Source of the DNA: Trichomonas vaginalis G3
Taxonomy: Eukaryota > Parabasalia > Trichomonadida > Trichomonadidae
Direction: 5' to 3'
Length of the DNA: 64,000 nucleotides
NCBI RefSeq assembly: GCF_026262505.1
Contig: NC_067203.1
Coordinates: forward strand, 19,387,411 to 19,451,410
The notes below the pieces were generated by a model. It did no database searches. It worked only from the letters and a program-made list of their open reading frames with translations, and was not told where the DNA came from. Both the position numbers and the translations under genes were made by a program. Positions 9,355 through 20,130 of this stretch are shown in pieces; the stretch's first letter is position 1, and each line of letters opens with the position of its first letter.

Positions 9355-10716
9355 TTAATAAAAAGGGTCATTTGAACCTCTAAAAGTGTTTGAACCAAAA
9401 GGTCTTTTACAAAAAGGATTTGAACCATTTTGATGTTTTGGAGGAAAGCAATTAACCGGTTTATGAACATGAACTGGCTCGGATTTTTGTTCATCGTCCA
9501 TATTAGGATCTTCAAGATTTCTTAAGATGCCCGCAATTGTTCGACTTTTACTTTCTGCTTCTTTTGATAATATTGCGATCTCTTGTTGTGAACTATAAAT
9601 CGCTTTTCTTAGTTTCTCATTTTCTTGCCTAATTGTTTCTAATTCTTTTCTCACTTTTTCATTTTCTTCCTTATATTCGTTCGGATCTTTTTTATAATCT
9701 GCAATTTCTCTTTTAGCAATATCTAATTCTTTTCTTAGTTTGTCATTTTCAATTTTATATGAGTTTGGATCTTGATTATATTTCTCAATTTCGCGTTTGA
9801 GAATTTCTATTTCCTGTTTTAGTTTGTCAATTTCAATTTTATTTATTTCAGATTCTTTTCTTATTACATCATTTTCTTGTTTAGTTGTTTCTGATTCTTT
9901 CCGTAATTTCTCATTTTCTTCTTTAGTTATTTCAGATTCTTTTCTCAACTTTTCATTTTCAATTCTTGGATTTGTCAAAGATGGGAGGAAAGAGTTGATA
10001 TATGCAATGATTGATTCATTTTTAACTTCATCTTTGTTCAGAGAATTAAAATAGAATGAAATTATTTTGATTTTCGCTTCTTCATTTAATTTTGACTCAT
10101 CTAATAAAAGAATTAAATTGAAATAAGATAAACTATTTTCAACTAATGAAATAACAAAATCATTGCAATCTATTGATTGGCTGATACACGATTTAATAAT
10201 TAACTCTGCAAAATTGTATCCCAAACTACTGCAACATTGAATTAAAGTTGGAATTCCAATATTATTTATATTTTGTGATACAAATGTAATAAATTCATCT
10301 TTCAATTCAAAGTGCTTGAAATAAGTGATGTTCTTATCAAAGTTTTTTAAAGTGTACTGAGAAAGTTGAAAATTTTCATAATAATAATCTATTAAATCTG
10401 GACATTCAATTGCAACTGCAACTTCAAATAAATCAGTAATAATACTGTCTTCCAAAACTTTGTTTATCAACTTGCCTTTAAAAAGATCTTCTAGAATTTT
10501 ATATGTATTCTCATCACTGATGGTACATGTAAAGGTATAATTAGTGGGAATGGTTTCAACATTTAAATCATTCTTCAGTTTGTTGCTGATTGCTGAAAGA
10601 AAGAAAATTGTTGAAGAATATTCATGATTGTTAATTGTAATGCTGATTGATTGATTATTATTCTGGTTAAATGAAGCAAAGTTCTCAAAAGCTTTCTTCC
10701 AATGGATTATTGACAT
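9355..10716 (-). CDS. BTB-like domain plus coiled-coil protein
   Basis: Encodes 453 residues. Residues about 20-118 look like a BTB/POZ-type fold (a SISITINNHEYSSTIFFLSA start, then TCTISDENTYKILEDLFKG), followed by a helical segment typical of the large Trichomonas families that pair this domain with ankyrin repeats or coiled coils. Residues about 251-395 are a long coiled coil built of near-repeats of the type ENEKLRKESE(I/T)TK. The tail (430-453) is Asn/Phe/Gly rich. Coiled coil and BTB both suggest a homo-oligomeric scaffold. There is no signal peptide. The stop is TAA followed by A, forming the TAAA signal. The domain call is by pattern only. No Inr was found before the ATG. Confidence 0.75.
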   Translation of the reverse strand: MSIIHWKKAFENFASFNQNNNQSISITINNHEYSSTIFFLSAISNKLKNDLNVETIPTNYTFTCTISDENTYKILEDLFKGKLINKVLEDSIITDLFEVAVAIECPDLIDYYYENFQLSQYTLKNFDKNITYFKHFELKDEFITFVSQNINNIGIPTLIQCCSSLGYNFAELIIKSCISQSIDCNDFVISLVENSLSYFNLILLLDESKLNEEAKIKIISFYFNSLNKDEVKNESIIAYINSFLPSLTNPRIENEKLRKESEITKEENEKLRKESETTKQENDVIRKESEINKIEIDKLKQEIEILKREIEKYNQDPNSYKIENDKLRKELDIAKREIADYKKDPNEYKEENEKVRKELETIRQENEKLRKAIYSSQQEIAILSKEAESKSRTIAGILRNLEDPNMDDEQKSEPVHVHKPVNCFPPKHQNGSNPFCKRPFGSNTFRGSNDPFY

Positions 10717-11771
10717 CGAAAAAGAAAGTCAAAAATCCTTCTGCTCGGCTAAATATGAGATATCGTCATTTACTGAATTTGTCTAGGCAAATCCGAAATG
10801 CAAGCAGGAATACACTCTAGAGACATTATCTAGAAATGTCGAAAATATTAGCAAAATAACACCAGAAACACAATTGCATGAATTATGTCCAGTATGGAAG
10901 ACATCATTCCAGCCAAAACAGTCCAATTTTTAATAATATAGATTTCCGATTTACTATTGTTTTAATTTTCATTAATAAAGCTATCATTCATATTGTCATA
11001 TAAAAGTAAACTACTAAATCATGTTGAACATTTAAATTTTTGATCATATTTTTAAGATTTTCAATTTATTGACTTAATTCTATTTGTTTTATAAATTTTC
11101 TTATATGCTTGTATCTTATAGTTTTAGATAGCTTAATTAAATATAAAAAAATCATATTTGTTAAAAGAATCAAAATTTTTTCAATAAATTAACATTGCAA
11201 TAAATTAATATTTAAAGAAATATCTTTTGATTCTTGTGTGTGATCTGTAGGATTGCATACAACATTACAACATTACTATTAGACTCTGATCAGGAAAATT
11301 TTCTATATAAATATCCTTGAAATCTCTCAAGGAACCTCTGAATGACATTGATATTGGTAATATATATCTCTTGTGATAAAATCAAAGATAGTTGGTATAA
11401 TAATCTTAAATCTCAATTTTTCATATTTTAATGATATTTGAATAAAGGTTTGCATTCATTTTGAATGTTTGTGTATTACATATCATTAATTTGCAGCTTC
11501 TTCCAGCGAAATCATCAGAGGTTCAATACTGCCATTCTAACAACAGAGGAATATACTGATGGAATCAACAACAATGCAAACAAATACAAATCTTGAAACA
11601 CATCACTTAATATCTCATCGTGATTTATAAAAGGCTGTAAAAGAAAATATTGATAATATTATGAAAAAGGTCTTTTGATTAGAAGCAAGATTTTGATTCG
11701 TAAGTACAATGAATTATTAAAATAGTAATTCAATAAATCTCAATTAATGAATTAATTGGAGCTTTAAAATG
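10717..11771. other. Gene-poor stretch with coding debris
   Basis: From about 10720 to 10930 the plus strand has a coding look: one long frame with FCSAKYEISSFTEFV, then KQEYTLETLSRNVENISK and HELCPVWKTSF, interrupted by a single TAG at 10784-10786 and ending in TAA near 10930. The family is not recognised; it is probably the broken 3' end of a host gene. A second patch at 11500-11690 has short frames (ILTTEEYTDGINNNANKYK) that also look like decayed coding DNA. The rest is AT-rich. The 9-bp target site CAATATTTC of the neighbouring MULE is at its right end. Confidence 0.4.
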
Positions 11772-11780
11772 CAATATTTC
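11772..11780 (+). repeat. MULE target site duplication, left copy
   Basis: CAATATTTC, identical to the nine bases at 20131-20139. A 9-bp duplication is the signature of Mutator-like elements. Confidence 0.85.
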
Positions 11781-11912
11781 GGGCGCGTAAAGGGTTGGCG
11801 TCCTAAGGCGTCCTGATGTAAACTATTCAATTTTTGAGAAGTTTACACCATAATTGAATAGTTTATGGCGTCCTGAGAGGAGATTTCAATGGTATGGCGT
11901 CCTAAAAAATAG
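11781..11912 (+). repeat. MULE terminal inverted repeat, left
   Basis: Carries four copies of GGCGTCCT at matching spacing to the right repeat (two close together at the tip, two further in). The tip matches almost perfectly; the inner part is diverged. Repeated motifs at the ends are plausible transposase-binding sites. Confidence 0.8.
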
Positions 11913-12566
11913 AAGAAAATGATTTTTTCTCGATTTTTCTAGAAATTGAATTTTTTAAAAAAGAAAAAATTCAAAACGTATACATTCAAGAAAGACTATA
12001 AATGAAGATTTTTCTATTTTTTTCATTCTAAAACATCTTTTTTTGGATAATTTTTTTTTAATAAATATGTAAGAAAGATTGAAGAAAAAGTAAATTTACT
12101 TTAAGAAAACTCGTTTTACATGATGTAAGACCCATAACAACTATAAATATTCAATTATTTAAAATAAAAAAAGAAAAACAGATTAAATGTATCTCACATC
12201 AAAATCCATTGACCTAAGGATGTTAAGTTTCTGTTTTTAAAAGTTGATATTTTTTTTAATTTTAAGAAAATTAATAGCATGTTATTAGACAATAGGAGTG
12301 TAATGATATTGACTAAACAGAAATGAGAGAATAGAGATATAATTTTGATAAGCAATATTGCGAACAAACCCTGAAGTAAAATCGCGATCAATAATTGAAA
12401 ATTACGATCATGTACTGAAAAATGACGATCGAATTGAATGAATAGAATTATATCTAAGAAAAAATAAATTGTATTTAGAAGATGAACAAAGAAAGGTGTA
12501 TGCTAAAAATCATTTAACAATAAATGGAAATAAAACGAAATTGTTAAAAGAAAAAAATGAAAATTG
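11913..12566. other. MULE interior, no gene seen
   Basis: AT-rich sequence between the left terminal repeat and the first nested TTAA element. No frame of note; the short minus frame at 12194-12391 has no features of a protein. Confidence 0.5.
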
Positions 12567-12570
12567 TTAA

Positions 12571-13089
12571 GGGTGGCTTCCGACCAAATTGTCACTTTTT
12601 AGCCCAAGTGAGAAAATTTCGTAATTTATAACCAAGTTTTTTAAAATCTATATTTAATAAAGATTCTATTTTTCTTATTAAATTTCAAAAATGAGGGGGT
12701 TCGGAATCGTCCACAAATTGCCGAAAGGGTTTTTGCCAGTTTTGAATCCGCTTATTTTTATCGACCAAAATTATAATAAATATAATTTTCGATAAGTATT
12801 CTACCCAAATGATTCTTCAAAAAATTATTTTTCGGATTTTATTCCGTAAAAAAACGTTACAGAAAACGCCTATAAAATTTCGAATTTTCCCTAAAAAATT
12901 CAATGCAGGTCGATTTAAGAGATTTTTCAAAAATAATCATATCAGTAGATAGGGTATAATATAGAGAAGCTTTATGAATAACTTAAAATCCGGGAAACTC
13001 AATATTCAACGAGAAAAACGCTTAACGAATCTCACTTTTGGTGTAAACATCACAAAAAATTGAGAGGGCTTTCTGGTCGGAAGCCTCCC
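12571..13089. mobile_element. Small TTAA-flanked element (Kolobok-like MITE)
   Basis: 519 bp flanked by TTAA (12567-12570 and 13090-13093). Ends read GGGTGGCTTCCGACCA and, on the other strand, GGGAGGCTTCCGACCA. There is no coding capacity. TTAA target sites with GGG ends occur in Kolobok and piggyBac-type elements; a Kolobok transposase lies in this window, so Kolobok-like is preferred. Its inner right end resembles that of the next element (CCCTCTCAATTTT, then a TTCTCG(A/T)TGAATAT box), so the two are related. Confidence 0.7.
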
Positions 13090-13706
13090 TTAAGGGTGCA
13101 CACGAGAGGATCATGTAAACTTCAGAATTTAGAACCTTATTTTTAGGCATTATCTTGGCTACCTATTTAGGCTCGAAAAGCAAAAAATATCAAAAAATAC
13201 AACTTGACTCCATTATGACCCTTTCATGGAGGTAGTTTTTATCCGCTAGTATTTTCCCTTTGAATCTCTTTACAATTCGAAATCAAATTCAAACCTCAGT
13301 AGAAGAAAGGAAGAATCGACTTACTACGGTTGTAATACGAATAAATACATATATTTAATTATTTTTATTTACATAATAATTGTTTGAAGCTCATATTCCA
13401 TCAAATTTTTAAATAAAAACATTAAAATGTTGAAAATGTTCATATATTTTAATAGGGTTTTGGCACTTTATTGAGGAATTACTACATACATAGTCGAACT
13501 GAACTTGATATTTTGAAATTTAAATTATTTATCAAAATTAAAATTTAACTTGAAATTTATAATTATTTAGTCATATTTTGCATAATTCTAAGTAGATTTT
13601 GTAAAAAATCAAGAAAGAAAAATTTTAACGTGCTTTATTTTTTTTTATAATAATACATATTATTATATAATTAACATATTCATAATGTTTCACCCTTTCA
13701 AAAATA

Positions 13707-13743
13707 TAATCCTCCTCCTCTCAAATAAACGTACATACGGGTG
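13707..13743 (+). repeat. 37-bp direct repeat, internal copy
   Basis: Identical to 14089-14125, which forms the right end of the surrounding TTAA element. Likely the end of a related element buried by later insertion. Confidence 0.7.
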
Positions 13744-14088
13744 GCCTCTTTTTTCAAAAAATTAAAATTTGAAATTTTGGGCTCAAATATTAGAGATTTT
13801 TTCAACCTTCAACGATATATGTTGTCTATATCAGACCTCCTTTCTTTTTGATACTTAACATTGTTCCTAAATCTTAGCCGTTAAGGCTGTTCTGAAAATA
13901 TTTTTTTTTCGAAAAAATTCGAAAAAAATTCTTAAAATTCAAAAATTCCTTAATTCCTGAGGATTTTGGAAAAAAGTTTTTACATGAACATGTGTATATT
14001 ATATGAAGTATATTGATAAGGTAAAAATCAAATTTTATTGCATATTCATCGAGAAAATAAACTAACGAATCCCTCAAAATTGAGAGGG

Positions 14089-14125
14089 TAATCCTCCTCC
14101 TCTCAAATAAACGTACATACGGGTG
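14089..14125 (+). repeat. 37-bp direct repeat, terminal copy
   Basis: Identical to 13707-13743; covers the last bases of the TTAA element up to five bases from its end. Confidence 0.7.
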
Positions 14126-15162
14126 CACCCTTAAATAATATATTATTTTTTAGTCATAAGAATAAAAATATAGTAGTTATAAAAGGAATTAGACTTCATA
14201 TATCAATTCTTTTTCTCTGTAGATGTGGAACGTTTGCTTTTCGATCTCTTCGATGAACTTGAAAATATAAGTTATTATCGCTGAGAATCCTTTCCGAAAT
14301 AGGAGCTTTACGTTTAGGAGGATTGTCGGATGAATTTTGTTTTTTATTGTTTGATTTGTTGTTATGGAAGATTTTTTCTTATTTTTTTCAGAATTTTGCT
14401 TGCTATTAACTGAAACTTGTTTTGACGGCCCAACAATAGCATTTGTAGTAGGAAGAATTCCCAATAACGAGCGCATTTTCGATAATTGTTTTTCAATATG
14501 ATCAAGAAGGTCCAGCTTATGTTCTAGATTACTAGACATTTGATTTGTAGAAGGATGGTTTTGATTTTCTGGTTCTAAATCTGTAGAGTCTGCAATATTT
14601 GAATTTTCGGAGCGAATTGGAGCATCTGAACCTTGATTTGTATCGGCTTGCTCAAAATTAGTTTGAATTGGAGTGGATGAATTAAAATCTGGATGATTTA
14701 ATGTTTCATTAAATAATGCCATAATTTTTTCTCTTTTTTCATTAATAAACTTAGTGATCATTGTATCTTTATCTGTTAGATCGATCGATTTGAGTATATC
14801 TGCATCATGAACTGGAATATTTTCGAACAATGAACTCGATTCTATGGAACCATATGGAGAAATCTCGTTCTGAGCCAAAGAAAGATCACTTACGTTGTAT
14901 TGTTTGATAGAAAAAATTGTTTTCTCAAGTTCTTTTTGAAAGCAGTCAAGAATATAATTTTTGTAGCTATCAGTGATAACGGTTTTTATATGGCGCTCGA
15001 TCTTCTGGTTATTTTTGATGGCGTTATATTTATCTAATTGGATTTGAGATATCTTCTTAATAGCTTCATAAATGTTTGGATGTTTTAACGAAGAAAATTC
15101 TGAATGCATACTCTCGAGGCAATCATTAGTGAATATTGCAGTTGCATTATTATATTGAGATA

Positions 15163-16465
15163 TAGGGTGTCCAAAGGTGCGTTTAGCACAGCGCTCTATA
15201 TGAGACTATTAAAGGAGATATATGCTGATTATAAATATATAATAAAAAATATGAATATATGTATATGATGAGTATGTTGTATTTTGGCGCCATGCCGGGA
15301 TATAAAATGAATTTTGAGACAAGAGGCGGTTTCGCGGGAAATTTTGGCGGGATTTTTTTCATTTTTTTAATGAATCATAAAGAAAACATCCTCGCTCTTG
15401 CAAAAAAATGCAAAGACTGTAAAAAAATCTACGAGACATTGGTAAAATGCTTCGGTATGGATGCTCCTAGCTATTCCACTGTAACGTATCATGTTAGGAT
15501 GTATCACTTCATGAACAAAAAGGCGCCCATCATAAAAATTGACAAAAAATCGCCGGATCAAAGAAAAATCAAAGCAATTCTTCAAGCGCTAGATGAAGAC
15601 CCAAGAGCATCACTCAGAAGGATAGAGGAGATGACAAAGATACCACGTACAACAGTCAGTTATTATCTGCACAATTATTTGAACTACAAACTAGCGTATA
15701 CACGTTGGGTTCCGCACAACCTTAATTCAGTTCAAAAAAATCTAGAGTCCAATCTTCGAAAGAGCTCCTCTCTATATTGGGTGCGTATCAATCCAAGAAG
15801 TTTCGCTTTTTAGCAACAGGGGACGAGTCTTGGTTTCAATATGCAACAGAAGTCAAAATCATGTGGATCCCGAAGGATGAAAATCCGCAAACATTCCCGA
15901 AGAAAAAAATTGACACACCAATGATGATGTTGTCGGTTTTTTGGGGCGTGAATGGCATCATCGCAATTGATATTCTTCAAAAACCTAATACGATGAATGC
16001 TCAGTATCTAATTGACAATGTTCTTACTCAAATTATCAATTCTGATGAGTTTGAGAAATCCAAACAACAAAAACAAAAGTTTGCAATTCATTTTGATAAT
16101 TCAAGAGTTCACAAAAGTCATAAGGTAATGAATTACTTGGTGGAAAACAATGTCAAAGTTGTTCCAAACCCAATTTATTCACCTGATATTGCACCCTCTG
16201 ACTTTTATTTATTCGGCACGCTAAAAAAGAGAGCTGAAGGACGCGAATTCGCGAGTCCAGATGATCTTGAAAATTTTGTAAGAGAGCAATTTGAGCAATT
16301 TTCTCATGATGATTTAAAGCGTGTCTTTCAAGCCTGGATCGATCGCTGCGAACGCGTGATTGAATTCAATGGTGATTATATTTAAATAAACTTTATATAT
16401 ATGTAACTTGTTTATTTCTATTCGCAGTATTCAGGTTTGTGCTAAACACACCTTTGGACACCCTA
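15163..16465 (+). mobile_element. Mariner transposon (Tvmar1-like), copy 1
   Basis: 1,303 bp, flanked by TA. The 28-base terminal repeats start TAGGGTGTCCAAAGGTG and differ at one position. Length, ends and transposase match the Tvmar1 mariner family known from T. vaginalis. It is inserted in the MULE transposase gene. It is nearly identical to the copy at 44783-46083. Confidence 0.9.
15370..16385 (+). pseudogene. Mariner transposase, one frameshift (copy 1)
   Basis: The N-terminal block, probably from ATG 15370 (MNHKENILALAKKCKDCKKI), carries helix-turn-helix segments (DPRASLRRIEEMTKIPRTTV is the second). The C-terminal block, from the shift near 15755 to 16385, is the catalytic domain: Asp in TGDESWF, Asp in HFDNSRVHK, and the third Asp 34 residues later in YSPDIAPSDFYLF, a DD34D triad as in mariners. 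The two blocks are in different frames; the change is a single-base loss in the CGAAAG stretch. The same change is in copy 2. Total length agrees with about 340 residues for the family. The triad is intact but the protein is not encoded in one frame. Confidence 0.85.
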
Positions 16466-17813
16466 TATTAAATTGTAGTGCGGCAACCAAACTTTGTTGA
16501 AATAATCAATATAATCTTTGATCGAATCAACTTTATTTTGATTAATTATATGCATTGTAAGTACAAATTCTTCATGAGACATGAATGGAGTAATAGAATA
16601 TAGCTTAAATAAAGAATTTTGTAAAGTATTGAAATTTTTTGTATAAAGTGCTACAAGTTTCCTGTGTAAAGCTTGTTTGAAATGAAATAGGCATCCAATT
16701 ATACGGACTTTAGGGAAAATTTGTTGAAGTGCCTCTATCATTCCCTTTTCAAAATCACAATGAATTTGAATTAGCTTTGAAAATTGAATACCCTTGACAG
16801 TAAAAATATATATTCAAATGCCTTCTTATAAGATTCAATGTGCGGTTTTTCATGAATATAAATAAAAGTGGTAGATATTGATTTGTTGAAGGTTCACAAA
16901 TCATAATTGTTAGCATCTGTCCTTTTTGAAAATGTTTTGGTGTAATTTTAAAAGTTCCATCGCAAAATAAATCTGTGGCTTCTTTTGCAAATTGAATTGC
17001 CTTCTCAAAACCAAAAAACATCGTCTCACAATTTGCTTGAAAATCATGGTCAATGAAAAACTGCTCGCCATTTATTAAACAAAAATTAGCAATTTCATCG
17101 TCTGTAATTTTTTCTCCAACAGAAAATTTTCTGGACTTATTATAAACTTCCCTGACCAATGAATCTTTAATTAATGGGTTTTCATCAGTACCAACAGCAA
17201 GTTCTGTCATAAATTTTTTAATCTGCTGAAAAGTGCCGTTGTCTTCAGAAAATTTTGCCATTGCCTTATTGTATGTTTCTGTCAGAGTCATTGATTTATG
17301 AAGATCATTTTTTTCATTTTGTAACTTTTTAAATTGTCTGCATTCGTGTATATGTTCCTTTTGTAAATCTTCGGAAACTGAACTGTTCTCAATTTTAACT
17401 AAATAACGTGCTTGACAAGAATGATCGATGCAACGGTAGTAACGTTCAATATTATTTGAATTAATAATATTTGTATGATCATGCGAATAAAGCATATCTT
17501 TGCGAACAATTGTATCAGGATATTTTCCAGTAACTGCGGGAATATTTTTAACTGCAATATAACTAAAATATCTTCTGACAGCTTTAGATTCATTTTCGGC
17601 GTATTTAATATTAAAATATTGAAGAACTTGTTTGATTATATTCGTTTTTTCATCTCTCGATGTTGATTTTTGGTATTTATCAGATTGTTCCCTGATAAAT
17701 ATTTTATTTTCGTCTATAAAGTTTGCTCTTTTTTGATTAAATATAGATGATTTTCCCATTAAAAAATGAAATGATGCAAAATTTACGAAAACCGTTCGAA
17801 AATTGAATCAAAA

Positions 17814-18208
17814 ATGAAAAGTAATACTTAAATGAGTAATTCTTTGAGATATTGGTCTTAGATTGAATGCAGCGTCATTCTTATATAGAATATATATTCA
17901 TATCATCGGAAATATGATAAAAAGCATATAATAAATGTCAAAAAAGTGAACAAATAAGCAAAGATATTTTTTAAAAAACAATGAAAAGTAATACTTAAAT
18001 GAGTAATTCTTTGAGATATTGGTCTTATTGAATGCAGCGTCATTCTTATATAGAATATATATTCATATCATCGGAAATATGATAAAAAGCATATAATAAA
18101 TGTCAAAAAGTGAACAAATAAGCAAAGATATTTTTAAAAAAAATGAAAAGTAATACTTAAATGAGTAATTCTTTGAGATATTGGTCTTAGATTGAATGTA
18201 GCGTCACA
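17814..18208 (+). repeat. Tandem repeat, about 165-bp unit
   Basis: Starts of unit at 17814, 17981 and 18143 (ATGAAAAGTAATACTTAAAT). Two full units, of 167 and 162 bp, and a third of about 66 bp. It lies between the divergent MULE transposase and the decayed plus-strand gene, so it occupies the position of a shared promoter region. Units are over 95 percent alike by eye, hence recent. Confidence 0.85.
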
Positions 18209-18255
18209 AATTTCACAAATATAATTTACTATACAATTTTATTCATTTTTTTAAA

Positions 18256-19360
18256 ATGGCTGACGACAGTCTGTATCAACTAACTCAACTAGTCAAGCAT
18301 AATGATTATTCTTCGGATTCATTAAATCAACTTTATCAATGCATAAGTACAATGACAGAAAGATCAATTGGATGCTTGAATTGGGATAAATTTTTCAAAA
18401 AAATCACAGTGACTGATGAAGTTCTTTTACATTTTTAGCATCCGTTTTAAACATTGAAAAGATATCAGAATGTTTCAAGGATTCTATTTTTTATCACAAT
18501 ATTAATCTTGAAAAATTCAGTAATTTAACTGAAACAGAACAACAAACAATTTTAAATTCCTACAAAGCGGATAAATTTACATATTACATAATGTGCTCAC
18601 AAATTGTAAAATCAAACTGGAACAATTTATCCCAAACTTTAGTTAATATTGCAAATCAATATTTGCCATTTTAGATGAAGAAAAGCAAATATATATATTT
18701 ACTGAAATAACTGGCAATTATCAAAATTTTGAAATTTCAGTTGCAAACTTGTTACTTTTTTATGAAAACAATGAAGAAAAATTAAGCAACTGTTTTTTTA
18801 ACATTGTTCCAGCAAATTTATTCCAAAAATGGAATCGAGCAAATGATATTTTTTGCTGCAAATACAATTTGTTGCAATAACACTTCTATCAATTTTTACA
18901 ATCTCCTTGAAATTGAAGAAATGAATCCATTTGATTTTTTTTATTTCTCAATTCAATATAAAGAGATATTAAATTGCGATGATTTTCCAAAAGTTACAGA
19001 AGTAATCACAGGTTTAATCTCAGCTTCAAATATTAATGCTATTATGCGAATTTGCCAAAAAATTTTGGATAAAATTACATTTTATAAATGTAATTATTGC
19101 CATATTACCTCAATATGGAATTTTATCACAAATGCAGCAATAATTCTTCCTGATGAAGATTTATTAATCAAATTATTAAAATTCATAGAAAAAACAGAAT
19201 AAGCAACAGATGAATTATTCGAACTGGAGAATGATTTGGGTTTCTATGAATATTTAAATTCGATTTTCTCAGATATTACATCTGCGAGAAATAAGCAATT
19301 TCTCTTGGAATTTCTAAATACCCATGAAGATGACTTCACTTATGATCAAACATTGTGAGG
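18256..19360 (+). pseudogene. Decayed second gene inside the MULE
   Basis: The start looks real: MADDSLYQLTQLVKHNDYSS at 18256, open to 18438, then a frameshift into another frame with LNIEKISECFKDSIFYHN up to about 18673. Further interruptions follow, then a long frame at 18804-19202 (NLLEIEEMNPFDFFYFSIQ) and beyond its stop ELENDLGFYEYLNSIF to about 19360. Probably one gene of about 360 codons, all-helical, with several frameshifts and stops. The family is not recognised. It is divergent from the transposase and within the terminal repeats, so it is either a second element gene or a captured host fragment (Pack-MULE-like). Confidence 0.5.
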
Positions 19361-20002
19361 TCATTTTTGATCAACAAATTAATTGAAATTCCGATCAAAA
19401 AAAAATTCACAAATTGGATCAAAAAAATCGAATCTCAAGTTAAAAATAAAAAATTTCTACATTTTTATCAAATTTAGATTTTTTTTTCAATGCGAATTGA
19501 TTGAATAATTGCATATTTTATCCCATGCATCTAGAAGTATGTGTAATATTTTTGCTTTCATCAAGAAATTGTCGAATTTGATCTTATTTTTTTTTGAAAA
19601 ATATACTTTTAGAAAAAGAAATAGTGATTGAATAGCTGCCCATGCTGTAAAAGGGTTATTTTTACAAGTAAAAAAATTGTTATTTTTCGAGCAAGTCGAG
19701 GCTTTTTTACCATCTTATTTTTGAAAAATTTACGAAAAATTATATCTGAAAAAACGCTTCATTTTGATATCTTACAATGATAAAATACCAATGTTGCTGG
19801 GATATAATAGCTACACCTGGACATCTACTACATTAATGCGTATGACAGGTAAAGTTGATTTCAAAAGTATAGCCTGGAAAGATTACAATAAATCAACGAT
19901 AATTCAAAAAAATTTCTTATAAGTTAACATAATAAAAATTTAATTTTTATATTGCTTGTATTATACTTAAGTATATAATATATTTAAATCTTAGAATGAA
20001 AA
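19361..20002. other. MULE interior, no gene seen
   Basis: AT-rich with many A and T runs. No frame, repeat or known motif beyond short hairpins. Confidence 0.5.
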
Positions 20003-20130
20003 TTCGGGACGCCCTAGCTATTCAATTTTCCCTTAGGACGCCCATAAACCTCTCGAAAATGTGATGTAAATATCACAATTTTGAGAAATTTACACTAGGA
20101 CGCCTTAGGACGCCAACCCCCTTTTTTACC
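20003..20130 (-). repeat. MULE terminal inverted repeat, right
   Basis: Reverse complement begins GGGTAAAAAAGGGGGTTGGC and carries the same four GGCGTCC boxes as the left end. Diverged between the boxes. Confidence 0.8.

Larger units (their letters stand above)
13094..14130. mobile_element. Second TTAA-flanked element, abutting the first
   Basis: 1,037 bp flanked by TTAA (13090-13093, shared with the previous element, and 14131-14134). The ends share GGGTGCAC in inverted orientation. A 37-base direct repeat (13707-13743 and 14089-14125) shows that an end of this family is duplicated inside, so it may itself be a composite of two insertions. No protein-coding frame is convincing. Confidence 0.65.
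14189..17759 (-). pseudogene. MULE transposase, broken
   Basis: Reads right to left. The first block (17759 to 16755) starts MGKSSIFNQKR and has a FLYWCH/WRKY-GCM1-like zinc finger (C110, C115, H138, C140), then the MULE core with FCDGTFKITP, the first catalytic Asp. Frameshifts occur at about 16855 and 16797. The second Asp lies in the next stretch (IHCDFEKGMIEAL), followed by GCLFHFKQALHRKL in 16741-16463, a typical MULE signature. A mariner inserted at 15163-16465 then splits the gene. The part with the catalytic Glu (TNDCLESMHSEF) and the C terminus lies at about 15160-14189. The C-terminal region is low complexity (Asn/Ser/Gln). The enzyme would cut and paste the element using the DDE triad. 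The gene is dead: two shifts plus one insertion. Confidence 0.8.
11781..20130. mobile_element. Mutator-like (MULE) DNA transposon with nested insertions
   Basis: Both ends begin GGG and share GGGTTGGCGTCCTAAGGCGT in inverted orientation. The element is flanked by the perfect 9-bp repeat CAATATTTC. It is 8,350 bp long, of which about 1.3 kb is a mariner and about 1.6 kb is two TTAA elements; the MULE alone is about 5.5 kb. It contains a transposase on the minus strand (broken by two frameshifts and the mariner), a tandem repeat, and a decayed second gene on the plus strand. Perfect target duplication means the borders are certain even though the element is dead. Confidence 0.85.

Noticed and set aside
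12194-12391. 65-codon hydrophobic minus-strand frame
   Set aside because: Within AT-rich MULE interior; Leu/Ile-rich composition expected from AT bias.
12571-13089. piggyBac element
   Set aside because: TTAA sites also fit piggyBac, but the ends are GGG outward and a Kolobok transposase with the same site preference lies nearby; Kolobok-like is preferred.
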